DNA of 64,000 bases, taken from Gottfriedia luciferensis (GTDB lineage Bacteria; Bacillota; Bacilli; Bacillales; Bacillaceae_G). Under the pieces are notes generated by a model. The model saw nothing but the letters and a program-made list of their open reading frames with translations. It was not told where the DNA came from and did not search any database. Shown here in pieces: positions 17,113-26,465 of the stretch. The position numbers and the translations under genes were made by a program. The stretch is taken from positions 124,001-188,000 of the forward strand of contig NZ_MDKC01000001.1 in NCBI RefSeq assembly GCF_001712755.1, given 5' to 3'. Within the stretch, counting starts at the first letter, position 1. Each line of letters opens with the position of its first letter.

Positions 17113-17456
17113 TGTTCAATCATAAGCTTTTCCTTAAAAATCTATTAAGTGAACTTACTTTGAATGGTCAGTCAGTTCCTTATAGTTACGGTTTATACAA
17201 TGGACAAAATAACAACTATATTGTGGGCATTGTTTATAACAATAGAGGATCACAATACATAGACGATCAAGAAAGTGTAACAAGATATTCAATACAATTA
17301 GACATCTATACTAAGGTCGATAACACTAGTTTAGTAGAAGACATTACGAATCGTATGTTAAATGCTGGGTGTACTCGACTTTACAATACTGAAAGTGTTT
17401 TTGATGATGGGACACTAATATCAAATTTATTTTTTAACTACGAAAGGAGTCAATAA
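17112..17456 (+). CDS. Tail terminator/completion-type protein (114 aa)
   Basis: Position between the gp10-like gene and the tail tube gene, plus the mixed alpha-beta pattern (RYSIQLDIYTK, helix, FFNYERSQ end), fits the tail terminator family that caps the tail. The ATG at 17112 is used rather than the TTG at 17109, as AAGGAG lies eight nt upstream. Confidence 0.7.
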   Translation: MFNHKLFLKNLLSELTLNGQSVPYSYGLYNGQNNNYIVGIVYNNRGSQYIDDQESVTRYSIQLDIYTKVDNTSLVEDITNRMLNAGCTRLYNTESVFDDGTLISNLFFNYERSQ

Positions 17457-17459
17457 AAT

Positions 17460-18029
17460 ATGGCTGGTTCTTTTAAAATCGGTATGAAAAATTTAAAGTA
17501 TGCAATTATTACAGAAAATGCTGGTGTTGAAACATGGGGAACACCTAAAACTTTAGCTCCTGCTATCTCAGGTAAAGTATCACCTATTGTGAATAGTGCT
17601 ACTGCCTTTGCTGATGACCAACCCTTAGCTGTTGCAAATGCATTTGCTGGATGTGAAGTAGAACTTGAAACTTCATTACTTTCTAACACTGCACTTGTTG
17701 ATCTTTTAGGAGCTACTAAAGATGCAACTAAAGGAGTAGTTTCTTTCGGTAAGAATGATGTAGCACCAAACGTTGCATTATTATTTGAATGTGCTTTAGA
17801 TGGTGGAATTACACAATATTTCGCACTATTAAAAGGTCAATTCGCTTTACCAGAGGATCAATACAACACTAAAGAAGATAACATTACTTTTAACGGTCAA
17901 ACAATTAAAGGAACATTCATTCCTTGTAATAAAAATGGTGCATGGAAAACACAGATTCGTTCTGATGCAACAGAAACAGGTACAGCAGCTACAATTACTG
18001 CTTGGTACACAACAGTTTATACAGGTTAA
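17460..18029 (+). CDS. Major tail tube protein
   Basis: An Ala/Thr-rich beta protein of 189 aa in the tail tube position. It has strands such as GCEVELETSLLSNTALVDLLG and KGTFIPCNKNGAWKTQI, similar to phi13-type tail proteins. Codons are as biased as in the capsid gene, in line with many copies per particle. AAAGGAG precedes the ATG. Confidence 0.85.
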   Translation: MAGSFKIGMKNLKYAIITENAGVETWGTPKTLAPAISGKVSPIVNSATAFADDQPLAVANAFAGCEVELETSLLSNTALVDLLGATKDATKGVVSFGKNDVAPNVALLFECALDGGITQYFALLKGQFALPEDQYNTKEDNITFNGQTIKGTFIPCNKNGAWKTQIRSDATETGTAATITAWYTTVYTG

Positions 18030-18047
18030 TAGAAAGGAGTTTTCGTA

Positions 18048-18407
18048 GTGGTGCGAGCTAAAGATTTAAAAACACATCAACATCAAATTGAGTTAAGTGG
18101 TGAAAAGTATAAACTATCTTTTGATATGAACGCCTTAGGACATCTTGAAGAACATTATGGAAGTATGGAAGAGGCTTTTAAAAGGGTTTTAAGTGGTACA
18201 AATGAGGATACTAAAGTGCTGCTATGGGCAGGAATTAACGCAGGTCTTGAAGATGAAGCTGACTATTTATCTATTAAAGAAGTAGGTAAATTAGTTGGTT
18301 TGGGGCAAGTGGCTTATGTTGTTAATGAAGTTCCTAAATTATTCATTAATTCATTACCAGATGAAAAAGAGGCTAAGACGAAAAAAACACCCAGTAGAAG
18401 AAAATAA
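18048..18407 (+). CDS. Tail assembly chaperone G
   Basis: Position between tail tube and tape measure genes, a start similar to known G-type chaperones (KYKLSFDMNALGHLEEHYGS), and a second reading frame overlapping its end all identify this as the G chaperone. The GTG at 18048 lies eight nt after AAAGGAG. Near its end an A7 run (18381-18387) allows a shift into the T frame (see next entry). Confidence 0.8.
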   Translation: MVRAKDLKTHQHQIELSGEKYKLSFDMNALGHLEEHYGSMEEAFKRVLSGTNEDTKVLLWAGINAGLEDEADYLSIKEVGKLVGLGQVAYVVNEVPKLFINSLPDEKEAKTKKTPSRRK

Positions 18408-18591
18408 GTGGGATTGGGCATGGCTTTATTATGCTGGAACTACTTTACTTAATATGGATGATAAAACCTTTTGGTCTAGCACCTTACGAAAACTTGTTTT
18501 ATTAATAGATGAACATTTAAAAATAAATGGAATGGTCGATGAGGAAGAACAAGAAACTCCTGTCGATCAGATCCCTTTTTTAATGATGTGA
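18385..18591 (+). CDS. T extension of the tail chaperone, reached by frameshift
   Basis: The reading frame is +1 relative to G, has no ribosome binding site of its own and continues straight from the G frame at the A7 run. The encoded part (VEENKWDWAWLYYAG and on) is a typical T domain. A +1 or -2 slip at AAA-AAA-ACA yields a GT fusion of about 180 aa. In this phage group GT binds the tape measure during tail building. The fusion itself is inferred from sequence layout. Confidence 0.75.
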   Translation, partial: KHPVEENKWDWAWLYYAGTTLLNMDDKTFWSSTLRKLVLLIDEHLKINGMVDEEEQETPVDQIPFLMM

Positions 18592-18600
18592 GGTGAGTAA

Positions 18601-20400
18601 ATGTCTGAAGATGTAAAAGGAATTGACCTTGCCCTAAGGATGGAAACTAAGGAGTTTAATAAAGCTCTTAAAGAAGTAAAAGGTAATTTAACTGAATCAA
18701 GAAAAGACTTCCGATTACTAGATGCAGAATTGAAGAATGTTGAAAAGTCAGAAGAAGGACTTAAAGATGCTATAAGAAGATTAGATAGCGTCCTTGAGAA
18801 TCAAAAGGATACAGTAAAGGAATTAGAACGAGCATACGAAAGTCAGAAGAATCAATTACCTGCTAATTCAAAAGAATTAAAACATCTTGCCGACACTTTA
18901 AGGAATGCAAAGATTGACATGGAGCGTACCAAAACTAGTGTTAACCGTTTTAATAGAGAATTAGATGATATTAAAGGTAGTGGTGGCGGCGCTGTTGATG
19001 CTGTCGGTGAGGTTGCTGACGGAATCCCTGTACTTGGTGAAGCAATAGGTGCATTAGGCGCAGGCCCTGCAGGTGCAATTGCTGGAATAATTACAGGATT
19101 AGGCTTACTAGGGAAAGCTGCATTTGATGCTAGTCAAGATATGGATAAAGCTAATCGTAAGATGACAAATGCCTTAGGTTTGACTAAAGATGAAGGTGAA
19201 AAGTTAGGTGACACTTTAGCAGATATTAATCTAAATGGTTGGTCTGATAGCCTTGAAGAAGGTGCAGATGCAATCATAAGTGTAAAGAATAACTTTAAGG
19301 ATATAAACGATACTGATCTTGAGAAAATTACAACATTTGCTCAGGCATTTGGGAAAACATTTGGTGAAGATGTAAATGATGTAACTAAATCTGCTAGTGC
19401 ATTGATGAATGATTTTGGAATCGATAGTGAAACAGCTTTTGATAAAATGGCTAATGCTGCACAAAATGGTGGTAATCGTCAACAAGATTTATTAGATACG
19501 ATTAACGAGTATGGAGGCTATTTTAAAGAAAGTGGCTATAGTGCTGATGAATTCTTTAATTTATTAAATGCTGGACTTGATGCAGGTGCATTAAACGCTG
19601 ATAAAGTAGCAGATGCAGTCAAAGAGTTCCCTATTGCTTTAAATGATGGCCGAGTAGAAAAAGCTTTAGGTAATTTCTCTAAAGGTACTAAAGACGTATT
19701 CAAAGAGTTTGAAAATGGTAAAGCAACTTCTAGAGATGTAATGGAAAGTATCATTAAAGATATCGAAGCAACCAAAGACCCAGAACAGAAAAGACAACAA
19801 TTAATGTCGCTTGGTATTTCTCAGTTTGAAGACTTAGGAATTAAGGGTGTAGAAGCATTAAATAATACTGGTCAAGCTGCTGAAGATACAAAAGGAAAGA
19901 TGCAGAAAATTGTATCTGAAGGTGTTACACCTTTTCAAAAAGAACTAAACAAGGCCAAAGGCCCTATTAATAGAGACTTACAAGAGATTGGGAATAAAGC
20001 GAGTAATATTGCTACTAATTTACTAAAAGCATATAACTATACTCAAAATTTAGCTGCATCTTCTCCTAAGCTTAGAAATGCATTAATGACAGGGTTGTAT
20101 GTTGCTACTCCTCAATGGATGAAGACTGCTTTGACAGTACTTAATCTTTTAGGTACAGCACCAAGCAACATTAACTATGATACAGGTAATATAAATACTC
20201 GTATTCCACAGCCAGGAGCAAGTACAAGCGGGCCTCGTAGAAATACAGGAGGAAGTAAAAACGGTAATAGTATTAACACTCGTTTACCTCAACCATCAAG
20301 TATTACTGTAAATAATTATTCACCTAAGGCTTTAAACGAAAGAGAAAGTGCCAAACAAACGAAACGAACACTAAATAATATTAGTAGGAGTTGGTATTAA
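18601..20400 (+). CDS. Tail tape measure protein (599 aa)
   Basis: The gene directly follows the T frame. The first ~125 residues are a coiled coil rich in Lys/Glu. A Gly/Ala-rich hydrophobic segment at ~135-175 (LGAGPAGAIAGIITGLGLLG) is the likely membrane-active part. The rest is helical and repetitive. It sets tail length and helps DNA entry; at about 1.5 angstrom per residue it predicts a rather short tail near 90 nm. Confidence 0.92.
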   Translation: MSEDVKGIDLALRMETKEFNKALKEVKGNLTESRKDFRLLDAELKNVEKSEEGLKDAIRRLDSVLENQKDTVKELERAYESQKNQLPANSKELKHLADTLRNAKIDMERTKTSVNRFNRELDDIKGSGGGAVDAVGEVADGIPVLGEAIGALGAGPAGAIAGIITGLGLLGKAAFDASQDMDKANRKMTNALGLTKDEGEKLGDTLADINLNGWSDSLEEGADAIISVKNNFKDINDTDLEKITTFAQAFGKTFGEDVNDVTKSASALMNDFGIDSETAFDKMANAAQNGGNRQQDLLDTINEYGGYFKESGYSADEFFNLLNAGLDAGALNADKVADAVKEFPIALNDGRVEKALGNFSKGTKDVFKEFENGKATSRDVMESIIKDIEATKDPEQKRQQLMSLGISQFEDLGIKGVEALNNTGQAAEDTKGKMQKIVSEGVTPFQKELNKAKGPINRDLQEIGNKASNIATNLLKAYNYTQNLAASSPKLRNALMTGLYVATPQWMKTALTVLNLLGTAPSNINYDTGNINTRIPQPGASTSGPRRNTGGSKNGNSINTRLPQPSSITVNNYSPKALNERESAKQTKRTLNNISRSWY

Positions 20401-20406
20401 CTCATT

Positions 20407-21795
20407 ATGAAAATAGATCGTATAACATGGTACTCATCAACCGGTGAGTCAATTGAAATTAACAGAAGTGGAACATATCGTTTGAAGAATAAATTACAAA
20501 CTAGTGGCCTTACTGCAAGTGCTTATACTACAAAGTCATATATGCAACATGGCCAGACTTTTTTCAACAGTGTCTATGATCCTGCTGATATGGAATTGGA
20601 TTTTCTTATTATGAAGGTACAACCAAACAGCGTTGCGAACTTTGAAGGTAAGATTACAACTAGTGTTACTGAAAATCCACATATATTTTGGACTAGGCTC
20701 AACCAAACTACATTGGCTACGCCATCACAAATATCAGATACAATTAGTCAAGGTGCTATTGACAGTATTAATAAATTAGATGGTAATACAGACCTTCGCC
20801 AGACAACTACTACTAACGCCTATGGTCAACAAATCTTTTCATTCAATTTAATTAAACATCTTGAAAAGAGATATGGAGTAAGTATTTGGAATGGTAAGAC
20901 AGCCTTATCTGATAAAATCATAATCGCTAAACAGATTGTAACAAATCTTTCTTTTCAATGGTTTGGTAGAGGTTTTGCTAATGGTACTAATAAAGCTACT
21001 TTAAGGGCTTGGTCAAATAAGCTTAGTACATGGAATTATGCACAATCTCATACAGATGCTTCAGTGCAGTTACTTAACATTCAATCTAATTCATTAAGCT
21101 TTATTGATATGATTGATAGCAACGGTTTTGTTCACTATCTAGCAAATTCTGAAGCTTACTTATCAAGTGCTGCTTCTCAAATCTACACTGATTATGTGGA
21201 ACTTAACGTGACTATTGATATTGATATCCTCGAAATAAATGCAAGGAGAACTGTGAGTAAGTTATTTGCTCCACACTTGGGAACAGGTACACTATGGATC
21301 ACTCTTGAAGATGGTAGTCAATATGCAAGAGATTGTCATGTCGAAGTAGCTCCGTTATATCCAACAGGTTTCGAAAATGATAATTTAAGTTGGCAAAATG
21401 TAGCAGTTGAATTAACAGCAGACAATCCTTTTTGGTATACTGCTGAACAAACTATAACCCCTTCAAGCGCAAGTTTTACAATTACTAATAATGGTGATGT
21501 ACCGACTGGTATTAGGTTACAGTTTATTTCAACTAATGGAACTTGTACAATCAAGAACAATACAACTGGTGAGTTCGTCAAGATTGGCAGCGTGTTGAAT
21601 TTAAGTAAAATCTACATGAATACTAACCAAGGTCAAGAATGGGTGGAAAATCCAGATGGAGTAGGTACTTGGAGTACTTTAGATCCAGGTAGTACGTTAT
21701 TTAAGTTAGTACCAGGAGCTAATTCAATAACGATTAATGGAACAACACCTACTCAAATAAATGCATGGTATAGAGAAAGATACTCAGGAATTTAA
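20407..21795 (+). CDS. Distal tail protein (Dit-type, 462 aa)
   Basis: The start (MKIDRITWYSSTGESIEIN) and the later beta-rich half (DNPFWYTAEQTI ... INGTTPTQINAWYRERYSGI) match the siphovirus Dit/phage tail family that joins the tail tube to the baseplate. It is longer than the smallest Dit proteins, so it may carry an extra carbohydrate-binding domain in the middle. Spacing from the tape measure gene is seven bp. Confidence 0.82.
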   Translation: MKIDRITWYSSTGESIEINRSGTYRLKNKLQTSGLTASAYTTKSYMQHGQTFFNSVYDPADMELDFLIMKVQPNSVANFEGKITTSVTENPHIFWTRLNQTTLATPSQISDTISQGAIDSINKLDGNTDLRQTTTTNAYGQQIFSFNLIKHLEKRYGVSIWNGKTALSDKIIIAKQIVTNLSFQWFGRGFANGTNKATLRAWSNKLSTWNYAQSHTDASVQLLNIQSNSLSFIDMIDSNGFVHYLANSEAYLSSAASQIYTDYVELNVTIDIDILEINARRTVSKLFAPHLGTGTLWITLEDGSQYARDCHVEVAPLYPTGFENDNLSWQNVAVELTADNPFWYTAEQTITPSSASFTITNNGDVPTGIRLQFISTNGTCTIKNNTTGEFVKIGSVLNLSKIYMNTNQGQEWVENPDGVGTWSTLDPGSTLFKLVPGANSITINGTTPTQINAWYRERYSGI

Positions 21796-21815
21796 ATTAT
21801 AAGAGAGGTGATGAC

Positions 21816-23282
21816 ATGGCACTTACAATAGATATTTATGATACAAGTTGGACTAAAACAGGAACTATCTTTGACATTGCTTATCTCTCTTATAAAGATA
21901 GTTTCTTTGATATTGTAAACAGTAAACTTCATGTAAGTAGAAAAGCAATTGGTGTTGAGAAATTAACATTAGGTAGAATATTGATATTCAAAGATTGTGA
22001 TGTCCCTATGAGTCGCTATGGGTATCGTTGTGGCATAATTGAAACGATTAACGATGAATCAGATTCAAATGTTATAGAGTTTGATGTTAAACCTTTAAAA
22101 GCACTATTCAAACAAAGGGTCGTTTTACCTTTTGTTGATCAAACAGAATACGACACTCAAGTTGAACAAGATGTTTTAATCGCTAGGTTAATAGATCGTA
22201 ATATTAATAACTCAACTAACTCTGCTCGAAACATTCTCATGAGTACTGAACTAGCAGGAGGTACAACTTCTGTTTACTGGTCTGGCCAATATGGAACATT
22301 AGCAGAAGCTATTATTGAAATCTGTCAAATGTCTGACCTTCCTATTGGTTGGGGATTAAGACCTTCAATAGTAAATGGTTTTCCTAATGGGAGTATGATC
22401 GCATACACACGAAAAGCAGAGGATAGAAAAGACTATATGTTATTCACTGATATAGCAGGAGATTTTAAGAATGTAGTTACTGTCAAATCAAACAAAGGTA
22501 CTGCTACAACTGCTTATGGATTAGGTGTTAATAAAAAAGAGTTCACTCCTGCTGGATTAAGTAACACTGGTTGGAATCGTTATGAAATAGATGCGGAAAG
22601 CGACTCAGCAACCTATGACGGTCAGAAATATGACCTTACACAAGCTATTTATGCTAGACGAGATACTGACTCGATGGAAGTACAACTTTCACAAACATCA
22701 AGGTACATAAAACGATATGAGATTGATTGGTTTCTTGGTGATAAAGTTTCAGTTATGGTTAATGGTGTTAAGTCGATAAAACAAATCACTGAAGTTGAAT
22801 GCGTATACGAAGACAACGAATACGAATTAAGCATTACTTTTGGAACTGACAATAAGAAATTTGCTAAACAACTTCGTCAAGAGATGGCAGAGAAATATGG
22901 CAAAAGACATTATGATAGAATCGGTGGCACTGTTATTTGGACAGGTGCTATATATATGCAAGACGGTCAATCAGTTACTATTGATGATACTAAACAAACT
23001 CAGTGGGCTTTGAATGAAACTGATAAAGGCTGGATGTTAGTTTTCTCTGATTATAACGTTGGGCAAGGTGAACAAGATTACGACTGGTACACTGTTTACG
23101 TTCCGAAGACTGTTAAGTTAAATGTAAAACACGCTTATTCAGTTAGTATCGGTAATGCTAAAGTAACAACAAAAGTTTTAACTTTTACTAATAAAAGTAT
23201 TATAGGTGATGCAGTAAATATTGATGAGGTTAATAACCCAGGATGCAAAGATACTGTACTTCGAGAGGTGAGAGTGTGGTAA
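21816..23282 (+). CDS. Tail endopeptidase-like protein (Gp37-like, 488 aa)
   Basis: The first ~350 residues resemble the siphovirus Gp37-like tail family: beta-rich with IYDTSWTKTGTIFDIAYLSY at the start and WFLGDKVSVMVNGVK later. The C-terminal ~110 residues (from IGGTVIWTGAIYMQDGQSVT) look like a separate beta-sandwich that may contact the host. It is the baseplate hub in the tail order Dit-Tal. The next gene overlaps its stop. Confidence 0.75.
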   Translation: MALTIDIYDTSWTKTGTIFDIAYLSYKDSFFDIVNSKLHVSRKAIGVEKLTLGRILIFKDCDVPMSRYGYRCGIIETINDESDSNVIEFDVKPLKALFKQRVVLPFVDQTEYDTQVEQDVLIARLIDRNINNSTNSARNILMSTELAGGTTSVYWSGQYGTLAEAIIEICQMSDLPIGWGLRPSIVNGFPNGSMIAYTRKAEDRKDYMLFTDIAGDFKNVVTVKSNKGTATTAYGLGVNKKEFTPAGLSNTGWNRYEIDAESDSATYDGQKYDLTQAIYARRDTDSMEVQLSQTSRYIKRYEIDWFLGDKVSVMVNGVKSIKQITEVECVYEDNEYELSITFGTDNKKFAKQLRQEMAEKYGKRHYDRIGGTVIWTGAIYMQDGQSVTIDDTKQTQWALNETDKGWMLVFSDYNVGQGEQDYDWYTVYVPKTVKLNVKHAYSVSIGNAKVTTKVLTFTNKSIIGDAVNIDEVNNPGCKDTVLREVRVW

Positions 23283-23623
23283 GAACAGTTTGGGTGCATG
23301 TAGTAAATGATGAAATTTGTGGGTATTCTGATAGTTTTGTCCAAGATTGGATTGAATATGAGGCCGAAGAGGATTTTAGAGCTTGCCCGTTTAGGTATAG
23401 TTATTTTGAAGAAAGTTTTGTTTTAAATGAAGTTCAAGATAGAATCATCTCAAATAGAAATATATCGAAAGAATATCAAACTTTCCTTGATGAAACTGAC
23501 TGGAAAATAGTTAGACATAGAGATCAGTTAGAGTTAGGTATTGAAACAAATTTAACAAATGAAGAATTCATTGAACTTTTAAGAGCAAGACAAGAGGCTA
23601 GAGAAAAGATAGTGAACAAGTAA
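23276..23623 (+). CDS. Small tail-region protein (115 aa)
   Basis: The C-terminal half has the pattern FLDETDWKIVRHRDQLELG ... EEFIELLRARQEARE, common in short proteins that follow tail fibre or hub genes in phages and often annotated as fibre assembly chaperones. The start is GTG at 23276, five nt after GAGGTG, overlapping the previous gene by seven nt. The role is inferred from this motif. Confidence 0.6.
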   Translation: MVRTVWVHVVNDEICGYSDSFVQDWIEYEAEEDFRACPFRYSYFEESFVLNEVQDRIISNRNISKEYQTFLDETDWKIVRHRDQLELGIETNLTNEEFIELLRARQEAREKIVNK

Positions 23624-23648
23624 ACACCTAAAGATAGGTGTATTTTTT
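23624..23648 (+). terminator. Terminator before the lysis genes
   Basis: Seven-bp stem ACACCTA/TAGGTGT (23624-23630 and 23635-23641) with a 4-nt loop, followed by ATTTTTTAT. Confidence 0.8.
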
Positions 23649-23673
23649 ATGCCCTGAAAAGGAGGTTAGAACG

Positions 23674-24036
23674 ATGGATTCAATTGCTCATATAAGTATG
23701 GTTACTGTTGTAGGTAACTATTGGTATATAGCAATAGCTATGATTCTATTTGATATTATTACTGGATTATTAGCTGCTGCAGCAGAAAAAAAGATTAATT
23801 CCTCAATTAATTATATAGGGATTATTCGTAAATTAGGGTTATTTGTAGCCCTAGCTTTTATGGTTTTCATAGATACTTATACAGAATCAAAGGGTTACAT
23901 AATTAAACTTGGAGTGGGTTTAATAATGGCTTATGAAGGAATGAGTATAATAGAAAACTTCTCAAGAATCGGAATCGATATTAGTTTTTTGACAAAGTAC
24001 TTTGATAAAACAAAAGTTAAGAAAAGAGGAAAGTAG
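23674..24036 (+). CDS. Phage holin (toxin secretion/lysis type)
   Basis: A 120-aa protein with three hydrophobic segments (about 18-38, 48-68 and 75-95) and a Lys-rich end, matching the holin 4 family that opens the membrane for the endolysin. The ATG at 23674 follows AAAAGGAGG; the longer frame upstream runs through the terminator. The endolysin gene starts two bp after its stop. Confidence 0.88.
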   Translation: MDSIAHISMVTVVGNYWYIAIAMILFDIITGLLAAAAEKKINSSINYIGIIRKLGLFVALAFMVFIDTYTESKGYIIKLGVGLIMAYEGMSIIENFSRIGIDISFLTKYFDKTKVKKRGK

Positions 24037-24038
24037 AC

Positions 24039-24671
24039 ATGACTGATGTAACTAAAACTTGTAGAGATGTTAATGAACTTTTACCAGTTGCACAAAAAGC
24101 TTGTAAATTATTCCTTGAGGAATGTAAAAAAGCTAATTTAGATGTTTTCATTACAGAAACATATCGTCCACAAGAAAGACAGGATTACCTTTACTCTTAT
24201 GGTAGAACAAGGGAAGGTGAGAAAGTTACTTGGACTCGTTCAAGTAATCATACAGGTCGTTTAGCATGGGATATTGCTGTAAATAAACCGAAAGATTTAT
24301 ATGATTCTACTACTCTGAAAAAAGCAGGAGAAATTGCGAAAAGATTAGGAATTACATGGGGCGGTACTTGGAAGCAACCTGATAAACCTCATTTCGAGGT
24401 GAAAAAAGACTGGATAGCACCTAAAACTTCAAAAACTAATACGTCTAAAAAAGCGGAGAATATTAATAAGGACATTGTACCTTATCCTGGTAAACCCTTA
24501 AAAATAGGTTCTAAAGGAATTAACGTACAATTTGTTCAAGAAAAAATAGGTGTTACATTGGACGGTAAGTTTGGCCAATTAACAGAAAAAGCAGTCAGAG
24601 CTTTTCAGAAGAAACATGGTATAGAAAATGATGGAATTGTTGGAAAAATAACTTGGAATAAGATGTTTTAA
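24039..24671 (+). CDS. Endolysin: M15 peptidase with peptidoglycan-binding domain
   Basis: The catalytic domain (~10-125) has the M15 zinc residues His71 and Asp78 in SSNHTGRLAWDIAVN, and His118 in DKPHFE, as in L-Ala-D-Glu endopeptidases. A short Lys/Thr/Ser-rich linker leads to a C-terminal PG_binding_1 unit (~145-210: KIGSKGINVQFVQEK ... VRAFQKKHGI). It cuts the host wall at lysis, after the holin. Confidence 0.92.
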   Translation: MTDVTKTCRDVNELLPVAQKACKLFLEECKKANLDVFITETYRPQERQDYLYSYGRTREGEKVTWTRSSNHTGRLAWDIAVNKPKDLYDSTTLKKAGEIAKRLGITWGGTWKQPDKPHFEVKKDWIAPKTSKTNTSKKAENINKDIVPYPGKPLKIGSKGINVQFVQEKIGVTLDGKFGQLTEKAVRAFQKKHGIENDGIVGKITWNKMF

Positions 24672-24758
24672 ATACAAAAAAAGTTTAAAAAATAATACAT
24701 TATACTACCCACAATATGTTCTTATTTTATATAATTGGAATATATTGGAGGGTGGTTT

Positions 24759-25526
24759 ATGGCAAGACGCTTAATTAAGATATTAATTTGGTTTTTTAAA
24801 TTAAATTATAATTACATTATTATTTGGACTCGAAAATTTAATAGGTTTTTTGGAAGATTCTTTAACCGACTATTTCAATTTTGGTACATCGGAATTGTAT
24901 TGATTGTAATTTATGGAGTTTTGACATTTTTACTTCTAAAGATCAACGTAATAAATAATGTAATGACATTTTTTCCTGGATATATTAATACACTGTTAAC
25001 AATATTTTTAATCGATTTTTTAAGAAGTGAATCTGAAAGAAAACGAAATGTGAATAAAAAGTACCTCTTTCATACTGAACTCCTTGGTGTTAATGTCAAA
25101 ATTAGGTTATTACTTAGTAATGTCTTTAATATTGATGACGAGTCTAATTTAACGGAAGAGAATATAGAATACATAATAGAGCAAGAATATAACTTTTGGT
25201 CTCAAGATACAAATGTATTTAATAAAGAAATATCCCGTGAAGATTATTTTCTTATGATAATTAAAGAGTTGAAAGATGAAAGTAGACATTTAATATCCGC
25301 CTATATGTCTCAATTAGAATATAAAGAATATAGGCTACTGTTTTTGCTTAAAGATATATGTGCAGAAGATGAGTTAACGGATAGAATGTATACTTCATAT
25401 AATATTATGAGAATGGTTGAGTTAATGAAATTAATCGAAAGTATTTTCGGATACTGGGAAAAAGATAATCCCATCCAGTATGAAATATATAAGTATAAAA
25501 GACTTATAAGGGAAAATGTTTCATAA
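24759..25526 (+). CDS. Membrane protein of unknown function, possible lysogen cargo (255 aa)
   Basis: The start at 24759 follows GGAGGGTGG. Two close hydrophobic segments lie at about residues 40-65 and 70-92; the remaining ~160 residues are charged and cytosolic in look. The basic, aromatic N-terminus (FFKLNYNYIIIWTRKFNRFF) is unusual. It lies after the lysis cassette, where phages keep cargo genes, with a terminator behind it. I do not recognise the family. Confidence 0.6.
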   Translation: MARRLIKILIWFFKLNYNYIIIWTRKFNRFFGRFFNRLFQFWYIGIVLIVIYGVLTFLLLKINVINNVMTFFPGYINTLLTIFLIDFLRSESERKRNVNKKYLFHTELLGVNVKIRLLLSNVFNIDDESNLTEENIEYIIEQEYNFWSQDTNVFNKEISREDYFLMIIKELKDESRHLISAYMSQLEYKEYRLLFLLKDICAEDELTDRMYTSYNIMRMVELMKLIESIFGYWEKDNPIQYEIYKYKRLIRENVS

Positions 25527-25576
25527 TAAAATAATATCATTACTGAAGTTTCTAATTTTGTAATATTTATAAAACG

Positions 25577-25615
25577 AAAACCTTTAACTTTACTAGATGT
25601 AGTTAGAGGTTTTTC
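25577..25615. terminator. Bidirectional terminator
   Basis: AAACCT (25578-25583) pairs with AGGTTT (25607-25612), extended inward with a few mismatches; A-run on the left and T-run on the right serve the convergent genes on both sides. Confidence 0.75.
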
Positions 25616-25875
25616 TTATCTTCAGGAACACTAATAGCTGATTCCTTTACAACCCCATTTTCAATCCTCAATGCGATCGTACCTAACCATCTATCCATAT
25701 TAGGTTTCATTTCCATCGTACAAGTGAAAAATCGAATGTGAACAGAATCCTTAGTATCTTTACTGATCACAGGGCAGGCTAGTAAATTTCCTAGACGCTT
25801 TAATGCAGCTTCTTTTTTCATTCCGACTATTTCTTTCTTGATGAACGATTCATAGTAGTTTTTTAGTGGGAACAT
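25603..25875 (-). CDS. Hypothetical protein (90 aa)
   Basis: The start at 25875 has AAGGAG seven nt upstream; the longer frame to 25971 lacks a site. The product is a basic helix (KKEIVGMKKEAALKRLG) followed by beta strands (VHIRFFTCTMEM, IALRIENGVVKES). Family not recognised. It is transcribed against the phage genes and divergently from the lipoprotein at 25989. Confidence 0.55.
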   Translation of the reverse strand: MFPLKNYYESFIKKEIVGMKKEAALKRLGNLLACPVISKDTKDSVHIRFFTCTMEMKPNMDRWLGTIALRIENGVVKESAISVPEDKKNL

Positions 25876-25988
25876 AGCTTTGCTCCTTCCCGAGAATATA
25901 TACTCTATTAATTCTAACAAAAAAGGATATATTTGCGAAATGACGAATATTATACGAGTATCAAATTGCAAGGAAGGAACGATTAAGG

Positions 25989-26441
25989 ATGAGAAAAAGG
26001 ATTATTTTCGTAGCTATTTTAACGATGTTAACGGCGCTAATATTAGGAGCGTGCAGCTCGACGAAAGAGTCTTCGACAAAGGAAGCTAAATATAAAGCAA
26101 TCCCGCAGTCAGCGATTAAATCAACAGTTGGCGACATGAAGACTCGAGAGAATATTAAAGACGCAACTTTCGAAGTGAAAGGAAATAAAATTAATATGAC
26201 TTTAACGGTAGATGACGCGAAGTTGTCCGGCCAGTCCGGTAAAAGTTTAGCGCAATCATATGCCGATTCTTATTTGCGAGTGATTTCGAATTATGTGGAT
26301 GGAAGTAATCCGAAGAGCAGCGGAGATTACGGAAAAGTTTACGATGGTTATTTCGTAAATATTGTCGTTGTTGATTCGGAAGGATTTACTCTAATTGAAG
26401 GCGAAAAGTATCCGAGTTTTAAAAGTGTAACGTGGAAATAA
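25989..26441 (+). CDS. Small lipoprotein (150 aa), probable cargo
   Basis: The N-terminus is a lipoprotein signal: charged start, hydrophobic core and lipobox LGAC at residues 19-22, so the mature protein is tethered outside the membrane by Cys22. The rest is a beta-rich domain (KINMTLTVDDAKLSG, FVNIVVVDSEGF). Codons with CG (GCG, TCG, CGA, CCG) are frequent compared with all neighbours, which suggests a recent transfer from a different genome. It has its own terminator. Family not recognised. Confidence 0.7.
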   Translation: MRKRIIFVAILTMLTALILGACSSTKESSTKEAKYKAIPQSAIKSTVGDMKTRENIKDATFEVKGNKINMTLTVDDAKLSGQSGKSLAQSYADSYLRVISNYVDGSNPKSSGDYGKVYDGYFVNIVVVDSEGFTLIEGEKYPSFKSVTWK

Positions 26442-26442
26442 G

Positions 26443-26465
26443 GCGCCTAGTTTGGCGCTTTTTTA
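26443..26465 (+). terminator. Terminator of the lipoprotein gene
   Basis: GCGCC (26443-26447) pairs with GGCGC (26454-26458), followed by TTTTTTA. Confidence 0.85.

Noticed and set aside
18381-18388. Standard -1 slippery heptamer A-AAA-AAC in the tail chaperone
   Set aside because: The codon boundaries put AAC out of the zero frame and the T frame is +1, so -1 slippage at this heptamer would not reach T.
19231-19485. Leftward Cys-rich frame inside the tape measure gene
   Set aside because: A shadow of the coding strand; composition is an artefact of complemented codons.
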